Shown here one piece after another: positions 6,467 through 12,554 of a DNA stretch of 22,481 nt. Positions within the stretch are counted from its first letter, which is position 1, and the number at the start of each line of letters is the position of its first letter. The DNA is from a virus, in the IMG/VR virus record IMGVR_UViG_3300042914_001256, positions 1-22,481 of that record; one strand, 5' to 3'. The notes under the pieces were generated by a model. It was not told the DNA's origin. It did no database searches and saw nothing but the letters and a program-made list of their open reading frames with translations. Both the position numbers and the translations under genes were made by a program.

Positions 6467-8464
6467 TCAGGTGCCCAGAGCGAAGGACTGCGGGCGGCGC
6501 ACTGCTACGTCAAAGTCCTGATGCACGGTCATGATCACCTGGCCGCTGGCCGACTGAGTGTAGGGATCAATCACAAGATCCAATCCAGACCACATCCCCA
6601 CCACGCAATCGGCGAAGTTGCCGAACAGTACGTCGTTCTGCTGCATCTGGTTAGACACGGTGAACTGGTAGCCGTTCACGGTGCCGGCATCGGTCATGAT
6701 GTAGTCAGAACCAGCAGCGGATGCCCGCAGGGTCTGCTTCAGTGCGCCGCGCACCACGCTGTTGCCGATGTGGCGCATCGATCCGGCGTCGAGGTTGTCG
6801 ATCGCCAGTTCGGTTTCCAGGTCCACGTAGTCGCCCCAGTCGCCGCAGTTCAGGGCCGAGCCGCCGCCGAGGCTGGCGGGGAAGTCCTTGGCGGTGCCAC
6901 CAGCGAAGGTCACCGAGCCGATGCCGGTGGTGTTGATGATGCCTAGCGGCTGGCCGTTGGAGCCGGTGCCGTAGCCGATGGTGTAGTCCATGCCCAAGGC
7001 AATGGATTCAGCAATGTCAAGGCGCACCAGGTTCTCAATATCAGGCGAGGACTGAAGCATCATCCTGCGGCTGATCGGCACGCGAGCACCAATCGTCCGG
7101 GGGATCATGTTCACCAGCCCGAATGTCAGCTTGCTGTTCGTGACGTCTTGGTTTTCGCCGACGAAGTAATACTGGCTGGAGCTGAGCTTCTTGGGGATCT
7201 CAACGTTGCCGTCCAGACCGGAGAGCATGGTCAGGCCGCTGTTCAGGAAGGCTGAACGGTTTCTGATGAGATCGATGAACTGTGCATCCAGTCGATTGGT
7301 GCCCACAAGCGCACCACCGTCGCCGAAGGTGCCAACCACCTGGCCAGGGGTTTCAGCGGCGCGGCTGGAGCCAATTGCCTCCCAAGGGATCATCACGCCG
7401 TTTGGGGTCGTGGCGTCCTTCATGCGAGAGCGCTGAATTGCCGCAGCGTGGCCCACTTCCAGCTCGAAGGCAGCGGACTCGGCAAGCCGGCGATCCTGCG
7501 GGTCAAGCATGTGACGGATGAGCCGCACAACGCTGTAGCGCTTCACCTCACGCTTGCTCAGGCCGATCTCACCAGCGCCAGCGTCATGCACGCGGCCCTC
7601 GAATTGGACCTTGCGCATGCCCAGCTGCTGCATCACCACCTCACGGGCGGCATCGATGCTGGCGTCATCGTTGATAAGTTTCTCGGCCAGCTCGGGGAGC
7701 TGGAACTGGTCGCACATGCCGCGGATGGAAGCAACACGCTCGCGCTCAGCGCGCCGAGCGTCCTGCTGCACCTCCGCCACGTTGATCTCAGTGGTCATTT
7801 GGATTTGATCAGTGGGGTCAGTCCGCTCGGCGGTCTGTGCTGTCAGGCTATGGAGGGCCTTGCTAACGGCAGACTTGACCAACTCGGGGTCAATCGTGAC
7901 GGTCGGCTCGGCTGGCGCAGGGGGCTCAGGGGTGGGCTCAGCGGCGGGCTCAGTCTCTACCCAAGGGTCATCCATGGCGCGGCCGAGGCCTACGGTTTGG
8001 TCGGCGGGGACGCTGACGCTGGAGACTTCCAGCACGTTCCATTCGGTCACGTAGAAGCCGTCGGCGCGTTCGTCGATCTTGTTGATCTCGTACGCGAACG
8101 AGACATTGCGCACGATGCCAGCTTCCACATCCTGCCGGCGCTTGTATTCCTCGCTGCCCTTCTCCAGGGTGTTGGGCGACCAGCGAACGGTGGAGTAGAG
8201 CCGGCGATCGTCGCCGAGCCAGGCCTTTTCCGCGACGCCCAGCACCACATCCCGGTTGTGGTTCCACAGATAGACGCCGCCGTCGTTCATCCGGCCCAGG
8301 TCTACGGATCCTTCCTCGTGCACCAGGATCTCGCGGCCAAACCAGCGGTCGACGGGGGCCTCAGAGCTGAAGCTGAAGGTCAGGGTTTCGTCGGTGCTTT
8401 CTTCGACGCGGAGGCCCATCGGGAGCTCTCGCCGCTGAGGGCCTTTGAGTTTCGTGAGATCCAA
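6467..8464 (-). CDS. Prohead protease - major capsid protein fusion (HK97 type)
   Basis: A 665-residue fusion. Residues 1-165 match an HK97-family prohead protease (peptidase S78): GGVYLWNHNRDVVLG carries His69, NVSFAYE carries Ser122 and EWNVLEVSSVSVPAD carries the likely acidic partner Glu146. Residues 165-260 are a Pro/Glu-rich linker and a helical scaffold (delta-like) region. Residues from about 300 onward are the HK97-fold capsid protein, with the QRSRMKDATTPNGVMIPWEA segment, the GTNRLDAQFIDLIRNRSAFL helix and a C-terminal DFDVAVRRPQSFA strand. In this family one polypeptide supplies protease, scaffold and shell protein, and cleavage releases the mature capsid protein. It follows the portal by 19 nt, the usual order. 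Confidence is high; the exact maturation cleavage site cannot be read from sequence alone. Confidence 0.93.
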   Translation of the reverse strand: MDLTKLKGPQRRELPMGLRVEESTDETLTFSFSSEAPVDRWFGREILVHEEGSVDLGRMNDGGVYLWNHNRDVVLGVAEKAWLGDDRRLYSTVRWSPNTLEKGSEEYKRRQDVEAGIVRNVSFAYEINKIDERADGFYVTEWNVLEVSSVSVPADQTVGLGRAMDDPWVETEPAAEPTPEPPAPAEPTVTIDPELVKSAVSKALHSLTAQTAERTDPTDQIQMTTEINVAEVQQDARRAERERVASIRGMCDQFQLPELAEKLINDDASIDAAREVVMQQLGMRKVQFEGRVHDAGAGEIGLSKREVKRYSVVRLIRHMLDPQDRRLAESAAFELEVGHAAAIQRSRMKDATTPNGVMIPWEAIGSSRAAETPGQVVGTFGDGGALVGTNRLDAQFIDLIRNRSAFLNSGLTMLSGLDGNVEIPKKLSSSQYYFVGENQDVTNSKLTFGLVNMIPRTIGARVPISRRMMLQSSPDIENLVRLDIAESIALGMDYTIGYGTGSNGQPLGIINTTGIGSVTFAGGTAKDFPASLGGGSALNCGDWGDYVDLETELAIDNLDAGSMRHIGNSVVRGALKQTLRASAAGSDYIMTDAGTVNGYQFTVSNQMQQNDVLFGNFADCVVGMWSGLDLVIDPYTQSASGQVIMTVHQDFDVAVRRPQSFALGT

Positions 8465-8483
8465 AGCCGGATAGTCGCTGGCC

Positions 8484-10196
8484 TCAGGCTACGGATGGCC
8501 GGGGCTGAGCTTCCGCATCCTCAGCATCCCCCCCGTCGTCGTCGGGGTCTTCCGTCTCGGGCTCAGGGGTGGGTGGCTCCACCACGGGCTCAGGCGGTTG
8601 CTCGACGGTGGGCATCAGGCCCAGTGACTCCTTCAGTTCGTTTTCCATGGCGATCTGAGCCATCACCTGCTCAAACTGCTCGCCGCTGTATTCAGTTATC
8701 AGCTCGCTGTGAGATTTGAGTAGCATTGCCTTGGCTTTTTCCATGGCGGAAACATCCTTAACTGGGTCCACCCAGTCCCATGATCTAGCCTGCCAGCGCG
8801 GAGCGTTATACCTTTCTGGGCGAGTCCAATAATCGGAGAATGCAGGCGAAGGCAATTCGCCCGCCAGCATCGCAGCGCGTAGCCACTCTTCAAATACGCG
8901 CTGGTGAAACACCTCAATGATCGCGCTTTGCACCACCCGCCAGTGGTCGCGATCTTCCAGCACGCTGGTGCGCATGCTGCTGTAGTTCGTGTCGCTGAAG
9001 TCCTTGCTAATCGTTGCATACGAACACCCGAACCCAGCCGCAAACCGCCTGGTGAGGTTCTTTACGACTGCATCGTATTGGCCATCATCCGGCCCGAAGT
9101 TCGGCGGCACCGGAACCTCGCCGGCCTCAAGGATGTTGTAGGCGCCGGGCTCAGTGTTGAATAGCCGCTGACCGTTCTCCACCGCATCACCGGTCAGCCC
9201 GGCATCGGGCGTTTGAATCCACCCCAGCGATGCCGCCTGGACGCGCTTCCGTACTAGGTGAGCCTTTTCGTATTCAGAGAGCCCATGCACCGTCGTAATC
9301 ACCGACGCCAACCACGGCACCCCACGGTTCTGCCCGATCCGCTCCGGCAGGAACACATGAATCATGTCCGCCGCCGGCACTAGGAGGTGCTTCCGCTCCA
9401 CGCCGCGGCGGTTTAGGCCGAGCTCCACATCGCCAGGGTGGCGGGTCAGGATGGCGTACCGGGTCGGGCGGCCCCATTGGTTGATCTCGACGCCCAGCCG
9501 CCATTCGTGGCCGGCGCGGTCTGAAACACCAGACTTGTCCTCATCGAGCTGGTGCGCCTCGATCAGCTCCAGCGCCAGCGGGGTGCGGCCCTGCCCCATC
9601 GGCTGCCGCACGATCCTGATCAGGCATTCGCCCGACTCCGGCAGGCTGCCGGCGATCATCATCTCGAAGCCGTGAAACGACAGCCGGCCCGCCACGTCGC
9701 AAGTGTCTGGCCGGCACCAGCGGCGCCATGCTTCCTCCAGCAGCCGGTTGCGGCGCACGTCCTTTTCCGTGCCGTTGGGGCGCATCACCTGCCCCTGCAT
9801 CTGAATCCCACGCGGGCCCACCACGTTGATCTGCGTGGTCCGCTTGGCCTGGCGGGCGTAGGGGTTGTCCCTGACCAGCTGGTGGCAACGGTCGCGCAGC
9901 ACCTGCAGGCTGACGCGCAGCTCGGCGTCTGCGGATGTGGTCGGTGCCACCAGGTCATGGAGCAACCGGTTGCGCCGGGCGCCCTCGAACATCCGCTGAG
10001 CTTGGTCGCGCATTCGCAGGCCTTCTCTGCCGAACCTCTCCAGCGCTTCAGGGCTCGCAACGCTTAGCCATCGCCCGAATTGCTCGGACGTCATCCGAGC
10101 CGGGGCAATTTCAGAGCCAGTGCCAATAAGCGCAATCTCGCCTTTTCCGTATCGCGCAAAAAGCGTTTGCTGCCTCAGCCAGGATCGAACACCCAT
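8484..10196 (-). CDS. Portal protein (lambda gpB family)
   Basis: A 570-residue portal protein of the lambda type (Phage_portal_2). Signs are the N-terminal helical region with VSLQVLRDRCHQLVRDNPYARQAKRT, the NVVGPRGIQMQGQV block, the central EAHQLDEDKSG and RYAILTRHPGD segments, and the conserved AADMIHVFLPERIGQNRGVPWLA motif around residues 270-300. The C-terminus from about residue 525 is Pro/Glu/Asp-rich and disordered. Twelve copies form the ring at one capsid vertex through which DNA is packaged and ejected. Its start overlaps the TGA of the connector gene as TGATG (10196). Family size is about 530-570 residues, so the protein looks complete. Confidence 0.93.
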   Translation of the reverse strand: MGVRSWLRQQTLFARYGKGEIALIGTGSEIAPARMTSEQFGRWLSVASPEALERFGREGLRMRDQAQRMFEGARRNRLLHDLVAPTTSADAELRVSLQVLRDRCHQLVRDNPYARQAKRTTQINVVGPRGIQMQGQVMRPNGTEKDVRRNRLLEEAWRRWCRPDTCDVAGRLSFHGFEMMIAGSLPESGECLIRIVRQPMGQGRTPLALELIEAHQLDEDKSGVSDRAGHEWRLGVEINQWGRPTRYAILTRHPGDVELGLNRRGVERKHLLVPAADMIHVFLPERIGQNRGVPWLASVITTVHGLSEYEKAHLVRKRVQAASLGWIQTPDAGLTGDAVENGQRLFNTEPGAYNILEAGEVPVPPNFGPDDGQYDAVVKNLTRRFAAGFGCSYATISKDFSDTNYSSMRTSVLEDRDHWRVVQSAIIEVFHQRVFEEWLRAAMLAGELPSPAFSDYWTRPERYNAPRWQARSWDWVDPVKDVSAMEKAKAMLLKSHSELITEYSGEQFEQVMAQIAMENELKESLGLMPTVEQPPEPVVEPPTPEPETEDPDDDGGDAEDAEAQPRPSVA

Positions 10197-10759
10197 CAGC
10201 TCACCCCCGTGAAGCGCACATAGAGCCGGCGCGGATCGCCGAGGCCCTGCGCGATCATCTCGGCGCGTTTCTCGCGGGCGACTTCAGCCTTGAGGCGGTC
10301 GCGCCAAACAATTAAATCGGGCAGATCGACACGCTTTACGCGTCTGCCTCCGGAACCCAAAGAGCCGATCTGATACTCAACCGCGCCACCTACCAAGGCC
10401 CGAATGGCTTCCTCGGCGGCAGCTAAATCTTTCTCAGCCTGACTGCGATCGTCGAACGCGCCAGGCGTTCCGCTGAAGGTCAAAGTTTTGCGGGCGGTCA
10501 GGCTGCCGCGGCGCAGAGTGTGCGGCACGCCGTCAACCGTGGCCACCACTTGCACGGTCCAGTCGCCCGGCGCCATCGTGGCGGTCGTGGCCGTGCTCAA
10601 GGTGATGCGCCAGCCGTCGTCTGTCAGGGTCGCTGGGGCCTCGACGCCAGCGCCGGCCGTGGTGGCACGCAGCCAAACAACGACAGCCGTAGCGTCATCA
10701 GGCGCAGGCTCAAGCCAGGTGACCTGATCGCCTTGGTAGATCTGCAGCGGCTGGGTCAT
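10196..10759 (-). CDS. Head-tail connector, beta-sandwich domain fused to gpW-like domain
   Basis: A 187-residue protein with two parts. Residues 1-95 look like an Ig-like beta-sandwich: QIYQGDQVTWLEP, a hydrophobic strand VVVWLRA, GDWTVQVVATVDG and RRGSLTARKTLTF. Residues 105-187 are gpW-like: a helix DRSQAEKDLAAAEEAIRAL, a short strand, then DLPDLIVWRDRLKAEVAREK and a C-terminal strand RRLYVRF. I recall the same two-part arrangement in other phages between the large terminase and the portal gene, which is exactly this gene's position apart from the inserted cassette upstream. gpW completes the packaged head and makes the surface for the tail. The start ATG is 10759. A candidate promoter was not found in the 50 nt between it and the terminator at 10813, so expression may depend on read-through or antitermination. 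Confidence 0.7.
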   Translation of the reverse strand: MTQPLQIYQGDQVTWLEPAPDDATAVVVWLRATTAGAGVEAPATLTDDGWRITLSTATTATMAPGDWTVQVVATVDGVPHTLRRGSLTARKTLTFSGTPGAFDDRSQAEKDLAAAEEAIRALVGGAVEYQIGSLGSGGRRVKRVDLPDLIVWRDRLKAEVAREKRAEMIAQGLGDPRRLYVRFTGVS

Positions 10760-10812
10760 TGATCAGTGTCGGCAGCCTGTCTAGATCCTGACTCAAGACT
10801 AGGGAGAACAGG

Positions 10813-10834
10813 AAAAGGCGGGTTGCCCCGCCTT
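10813..10834 (-). terminator. Intrinsic terminator ending the pentamer array
   Basis: A perfect 8-bp stem, AAGGCGGG (10834-10827) with CCCGCCTT (10822-10815), is closed by a GCAA tetraloop and followed by a further TT (four T in all). This is a good rho-independent terminator on the minus strand, directly after the last hairpin of the array. It implies that the array is transcribed in the same direction as the gene before it and has a defined 3' end. Confidence 0.85.
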
Positions 10835-10838
10835 ACCT

Positions 10839-10855
10839 GGCCGCCGGAAGCGGCC
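10839..10855 (-). other. Terminal hairpin of the array
   Basis: A perfect 6-bp stem, GGCCGC (10855-10850) with GCGGCC (10844-10839), encloses the loop TTCCG. It follows the last pentamer of tract 3 and precedes the terminator by 4 nt. It may protect the 3' side of the RNA or act as the third, shortened version of the hairpin modules, since its loop also contains TCCG. Confidence 0.7.
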
Positions 10856-10929
10856 CTCGCCTTGCCCCGCCAGTCCCTACCCCGCCATGCCTGGCCTAGC
10901 ATCGCCTAGCCGCGCCCCAGGGTGCCGCG
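10855..10929 (-). repeat. Pentamer tract 3 (15 units, YNNGG)
   Basis: Fifteen consecutive 5-nt units from 10929 down to 10855 with consensus YNNGG. Thirteen of the fifteen end in GG and fourteen begin with a pyrimidine (the exception is ACTGG). Examples are CTAGG, CCAGG, CATGG, CGGGG. The two middle positions vary freely. The period of five is not a multiple of three, so this is not a coding repeat. The tract begins one base after module 2 and runs into the terminal hairpin. Confidence 0.85.
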
Positions 10930-10990
10930 TCTGCCCTCAAAAGAGAGCAGCAGGGAGCCTCCGCAGAAGCTCCGTGCTGCTGTCTGCAGC
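10930..10990 (-). ncRNA. Array hairpin module 2 (61 nt)
   Basis: A structured spacer between tracts 2 and 3. The central hairpin has an outer 7-bp stem AGCAGCA (10981-10975) with TGCTGCT (10952-10946), a C-C mismatch, an inner 8-bp stem (one G-U) of GGAGCTTC with GAGGCTCC, and a TGCG loop closed by C-G, which fits the stable C(UNCG)G class. The flanks (GCTGC at 10990-10986 and GGGCAG at 10936-10931) can pair with the same strands, so alternative folds exist. A TTTT loop can form between CTGCTCTC and GAGGGCAG. Confidence 0.72.
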
Positions 10991-11060
10991 CCTTGCCAGG
11001 CCCGGCCATGCCTCGCATGGGCTCGCCCCGCCACGACGTACCGCGCTGCGCCTGGCCTTG
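10991..11060 (-). repeat. Pentamer tract 2 (14 units, YNNGG)
   Basis: Fourteen consecutive 5-nt units from 11060 to 10991. All fourteen begin with a pyrimidine (thirteen C, one T) and ten end in GG. First and last units are both CAAGG. Deviating units such as CGCAG, CGAGC and CCATG keep the phase without insertion or deletion, so the spacing itself is under constraint. Both flanking modules have lengths of 5n+1. Confidence 0.85.
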
Positions 11061-11116
11061 TCCACCCCTTGTGAGGGTGGCAGGGAGGCCGGAGCCTCCG
11101 TGCCACCGTCTGTGGT
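11061..11116 (-). ncRNA. Array hairpin module 1 (56 nt)
   Basis: A structured spacer between tracts 1 and 2. The central hairpin has an outer 7-bp stem GGTGGCA (11107-11101) with TGCCACC (11082-11076), a C-C mismatch at 11100/11083, an inner perfect 6-bp stem GGAGGC with GCCTCC, and a TCCG loop closed by C-G, again a C(UNCG)G tetraloop. Flanking CCAC (11115-11112) and GTGG (11065-11062) are complementary to the outer arms. The layout and the bases AGAC, CACGGAG and CTCCCTG are shared with module 2, while the stem sequences differ. Confidence 0.72.
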
Positions 11117-11221
11117 CCTTGCCAAATCCCGCCGGGCCATGCCTTGCCCCACCCCACCGCACCCTACTGCGCCGTAGCGTGCCGAACCTGGCCCTGACCT
11201 GCGTGACCGGGCCATGCTGGG
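11117..11221 (-). repeat. Pentamer tract 1 (21 units, YNNGG)
   Basis: Twenty-one consecutive 5-nt units from 11221 to 11117. Every one starts with a pyrimidine and fifteen end in GG, among them CATGG, CCCGG, TTCGG, TAGGG. The tract begins 26 nt after the stop codon of the RAMP-like gene (11248) and ends with CAAGG next to module 1. At the GC content of this region only about one unit in nine would end in GG by chance. Confidence 0.85.
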
Positions 11222-11247
11222 ACTTACACCAGAGGATGCCCAGCGCA

Positions 11248-11880
11248 TCAGGCCACCTCCGCCAGCAGTCGATCCAGTTGCTCGGCGACAGGAACCACCT
11301 CGGCGTCGAAGCGGCCATGCTTAGGCCGCCAATCGCCAATCCCCACCAGCTTGCCGGCGTCGATGGCGATCTCTTCAACGTCCCGCATGTTGAGCACGTC
11401 GGGGTCGTACTGAGCCAGCGCAGTGATACTCCAGTTGCGGAACACGGGGCGGGTGCGCATCACCTTGGCCATGCCCACCTTGACGCCGATCGTGTGGGTG
11501 AAGTCACCACTGGCGAACATCTCCGAAAGCGTCTCGTCGGTGATGGTGTCGGGCTTGCCGTCAAACTGCAGAGAGGCGTGCTCAGTGAAAAACAGGCCGC
11601 ACTTCGCTTGGGGGCCGCGCTTGGACTTTTTAGCGCCGCTGATCATGGCGCTCTCAATCACGTAGTCGGGGATCACCAGATCGCCGTCGATGCGGTACAA
11701 GCCAGCCAGCCATTCAAGGCGGGCCATTTCATCGTAATCAGCGTCGGTCTTTTTGCGCTTGCTGCTGACTGCTTTCATCGCCTTCGCGTAGGTATTTCGC
11801 GGATCGGCGGTCTGCCCGTTGTGGCACAACAGTGGGCTCACGCCCTGCAATCGAATCTGAACAGAAGGAAGGCTGGACAT
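11248..11880 (-). CDS. Phage protein with suspected RAMP/Cas7-like pattern
   Basis: A 210-residue protein. I chose ATG 11880 because GGAG lies about 7 nt upstream (CACGGAGACAAA before ATG) and because the longer frame to 12000 overlaps the HNH coding region with meaningless sequence. Visible blocks: a first strand QIRLQGVSPLLCHNG (8-22), a helical insertion with DPRNTYAKAMKAV and KRKKTDADYDEMARLEWL (26-58), VIPDYVIESAMISGAKKSKRG (69-89), VGMAKVMRTRPVFRNWS (135-151), then a beta-alpha-beta unit ALAQYDPDVLNMRDVEEIAI ending in the Gly-rich LVGIGDWRPKHGRF (178-191). The strand, P-L, late ferredoxin-like unit and Gly/basic loop recall Cas7/RAMP RNA-binding proteins. That is inference from pattern, not a proven homology. 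I recall related proteins in other phages without a known role. The array follows 26 nt after the stop, so the mRNA would contain both. Confidence 0.72.
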   Translation of the reverse strand: MSSLPSVQIRLQGVSPLLCHNGQTADPRNTYAKAMKAVSSKRKKTDADYDEMARLEWLAGLYRIDGDLVIPDYVIESAMISGAKKSKRGPQAKCGLFFTEHASLQFDGKPDTITDETLSEMFASGDFTHTIGVKVGMAKVMRTRPVFRNWSITALAQYDPDVLNMRDVEEIAIDAGKLVGIGDWRPKHGRFDAEVVPVAEQLDRLLAEVA

Positions 11881-12235
11881 TTTGTCTCCGTGAAGTTGCT
11901 GGAACAGAAAGTGAAGGCGGAGCGATGTGAACCGGATCGACTTGCTTTTTGGGGTCCAGCTTGAATCGTTGGCGCCGAACAGAGTTAGTAATGCCGTCAT
12001 GGCATTCAGAGCACAGCGTCAGAAGATCTGACATTTGCTCGTTACCAAATGACGGGTACGAAAAGTTCGGTGGGCCAGCGTTCTTGTGATGAACCTGAAG
12101 CACAGGCCAGCCCAGCTCAGCCAACTGCGCAGCAGTGATGCCGCACCCTTGGCACTGGTGGCCGTCGATCTCAAGGCGTTGCTGTCTGCGCTGCCGCCAC
12201 TGGCGAGACAGGTAGTAGCCGCTAGGTGTGTTCAA
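11738..12235 (-). CDS. HNH endonuclease domain protein
   Basis: About 165 residues from the possible TTG start at 12235. The HNH/zinc pattern is clear: C28-x2-C31 (CQGC), the catalytic-type LQVHHKN (H49, H50), an Asn-containing FGNEQMSD segment, and LLTLCSECHD (C75, C78, H79). HNH proteins nick or cut DNA; in many phages one lies beside the terminase and takes part in cos packaging, and others are mobile nucleases. The start is uncertain: the frame is open up to a GTG at 12328, but two strong hairpins at 12273-12312 suggest that this part is untranslated leader. The C-terminal 47 codons overlap the next gene in another frame, which is unusually long; a shorter original C-terminus changed by frameshift is possible. 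It is the first gene of the minus-strand side of the cassette. Confidence 0.75.
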   Translation of the reverse strand: MNTPSGYYLSRQWRQRRQQRLEIDGHQCQGCGITAAQLAELGWPVLQVHHKNAGPPNFSYPSFGNEQMSDLLTLCSECHDGITNSVRRQRFKLDPKKQVDPVHIAPPSLSVPATSRRQNVQPSFCSDSIAGREPTVVPQRADRRSAKYLREGDESSQQQAQKDRR

Positions 12236-12272
12236 GCATGATGGATCCAACCTTTCGGCTGGGCGATCGTGG

Positions 12273-12312
12273 CTGGCCAAAGGCCAGGGGCATGCCGGGG
12301 TACCAGCCCGGC
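12273..12312 (-). other. Two tandem hairpins in the leader of the HNH gene
   Basis: CTGGCC AAA GGCCAG (12273-12287) is a perfect 6-bp hairpin, and GCCGGG with CCCGGC (12294-12312) is a second one with a 7-nt loop. Neither is followed by a T-run on either strand, so they are not typical terminators. They lie between the divergent ribbon-helix-helix gene and the HNH gene and may control expression. Confidence 0.5.
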
Positions 12313-12370
12313 TTGCTCCGCCCACCACTTCGGCCGGAGCGCCAGCCGCCGCTAAGCTGCTGACTGTTGA

Positions 12371-12379
12371 ATCATACCA
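12371..12379 (-). promoter_or_regulatory. Candidate extended -10 promoter of the HNH/RAMP-like/array unit
   Basis: The minus strand carries TGGTATGAT (TG, one base, TATGAT), a good extended -10 element; no convincing -35 box lies upstream. Transcription would begin near 12364 and run through the HNH gene, the RAMP-like gene and the array to the terminator at 10813. It sits 11 nt from the start of the divergent regulator, so that protein could repress it. Confidence 0.45.
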
Positions 12380-12389
12380 CGATCAGAGC

Positions 12390-12548
12390 ATGGCGGAAGG
12401 GGTACGGGTCCAAATAGTTCTGCCACCATCGGTGGCGCAGGCGCTCAGGCAGCGGGCAGCCGCAGAAAAGCGCACAGTCAGCTCGCTGGGTGGCTACCTC
12501 ATCGAATCGGGGCTGCAAGGCTTGCCGCCACTGCCGGAGGCCTGCTGA
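12390..12548 (+). CDS. Ribbon-helix-helix (CopG-like) DNA-binding protein
   Basis: The only convincing plus-strand gene: 52 residues from ATG 12390. The sequence VRVQIVLPPSVAQALRQRAAAEKRTVSSLGGYLIESGL has the strand of a ribbon-helix-helix fold, a first helix and the conserved turn before helix two (TVSSLGGYLIE). Such proteins are dimers that bind operators and often regulate their own promoter. The frame is open further upstream to 12228, but that part has no family resemblance and overlaps hairpins and the HNH leader. The 3' end lies 6 nt from the end of the large terminase gene, tail to tail. The gene is divergent from the HNH gene, so it is a likely local regulator of the cassette. A toxin-antitoxin role is less likely because no toxin-type partner is adjacent on the same strand. 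Confidence 0.8.
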   Translation: MAEGVRVQIVLPPSVAQALRQRAAAEKRTVSSLGGYLIESGLQGLPPLPEAC

Positions 12549-12554
12549 GCTGAT

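Noticed and set aside
2177-7857. Shared 13-mer TCAGGCTATGGAG at about 2176 and 7845, with similar words at 8486 and 15083
   Set aside because: A few shared 13-mers are expected by chance in 22 kb on two strands; the copies lie in unrelated contexts, one inside the capsid gene.
7448-8719. Plus-strand open frame of 423 codons opposite the capsid and portal genes
   Set aside because: Antisense shadow of the protease-capsid fusion, whose residues are clearly recognisable on the minus strand.
10813-11221. Classical CRISPR array
   Set aside because: There are no identical direct repeats of 23-47 nt and the variable stretches are themselves periodic, so it is not a CRISPR array in the known sense.
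10896-11378. Minus-strand frames through the array coding for Gly/Arg/Ala-rich peptides
   Set aside because: They result from a 5-nt period read in triplets, giving a 15-nt cycle in every frame; no frame has a start context or homology, and the hairpins interrupt any repeat protein.
10993-11964. Plus-strand open frame of 323 codons across the array and the RAMP-like gene
   Set aside because: Its first part is the complement of the pentamer array and its second part is antisense to the RAMP-like gene; the lack of stops is due to GC richness.
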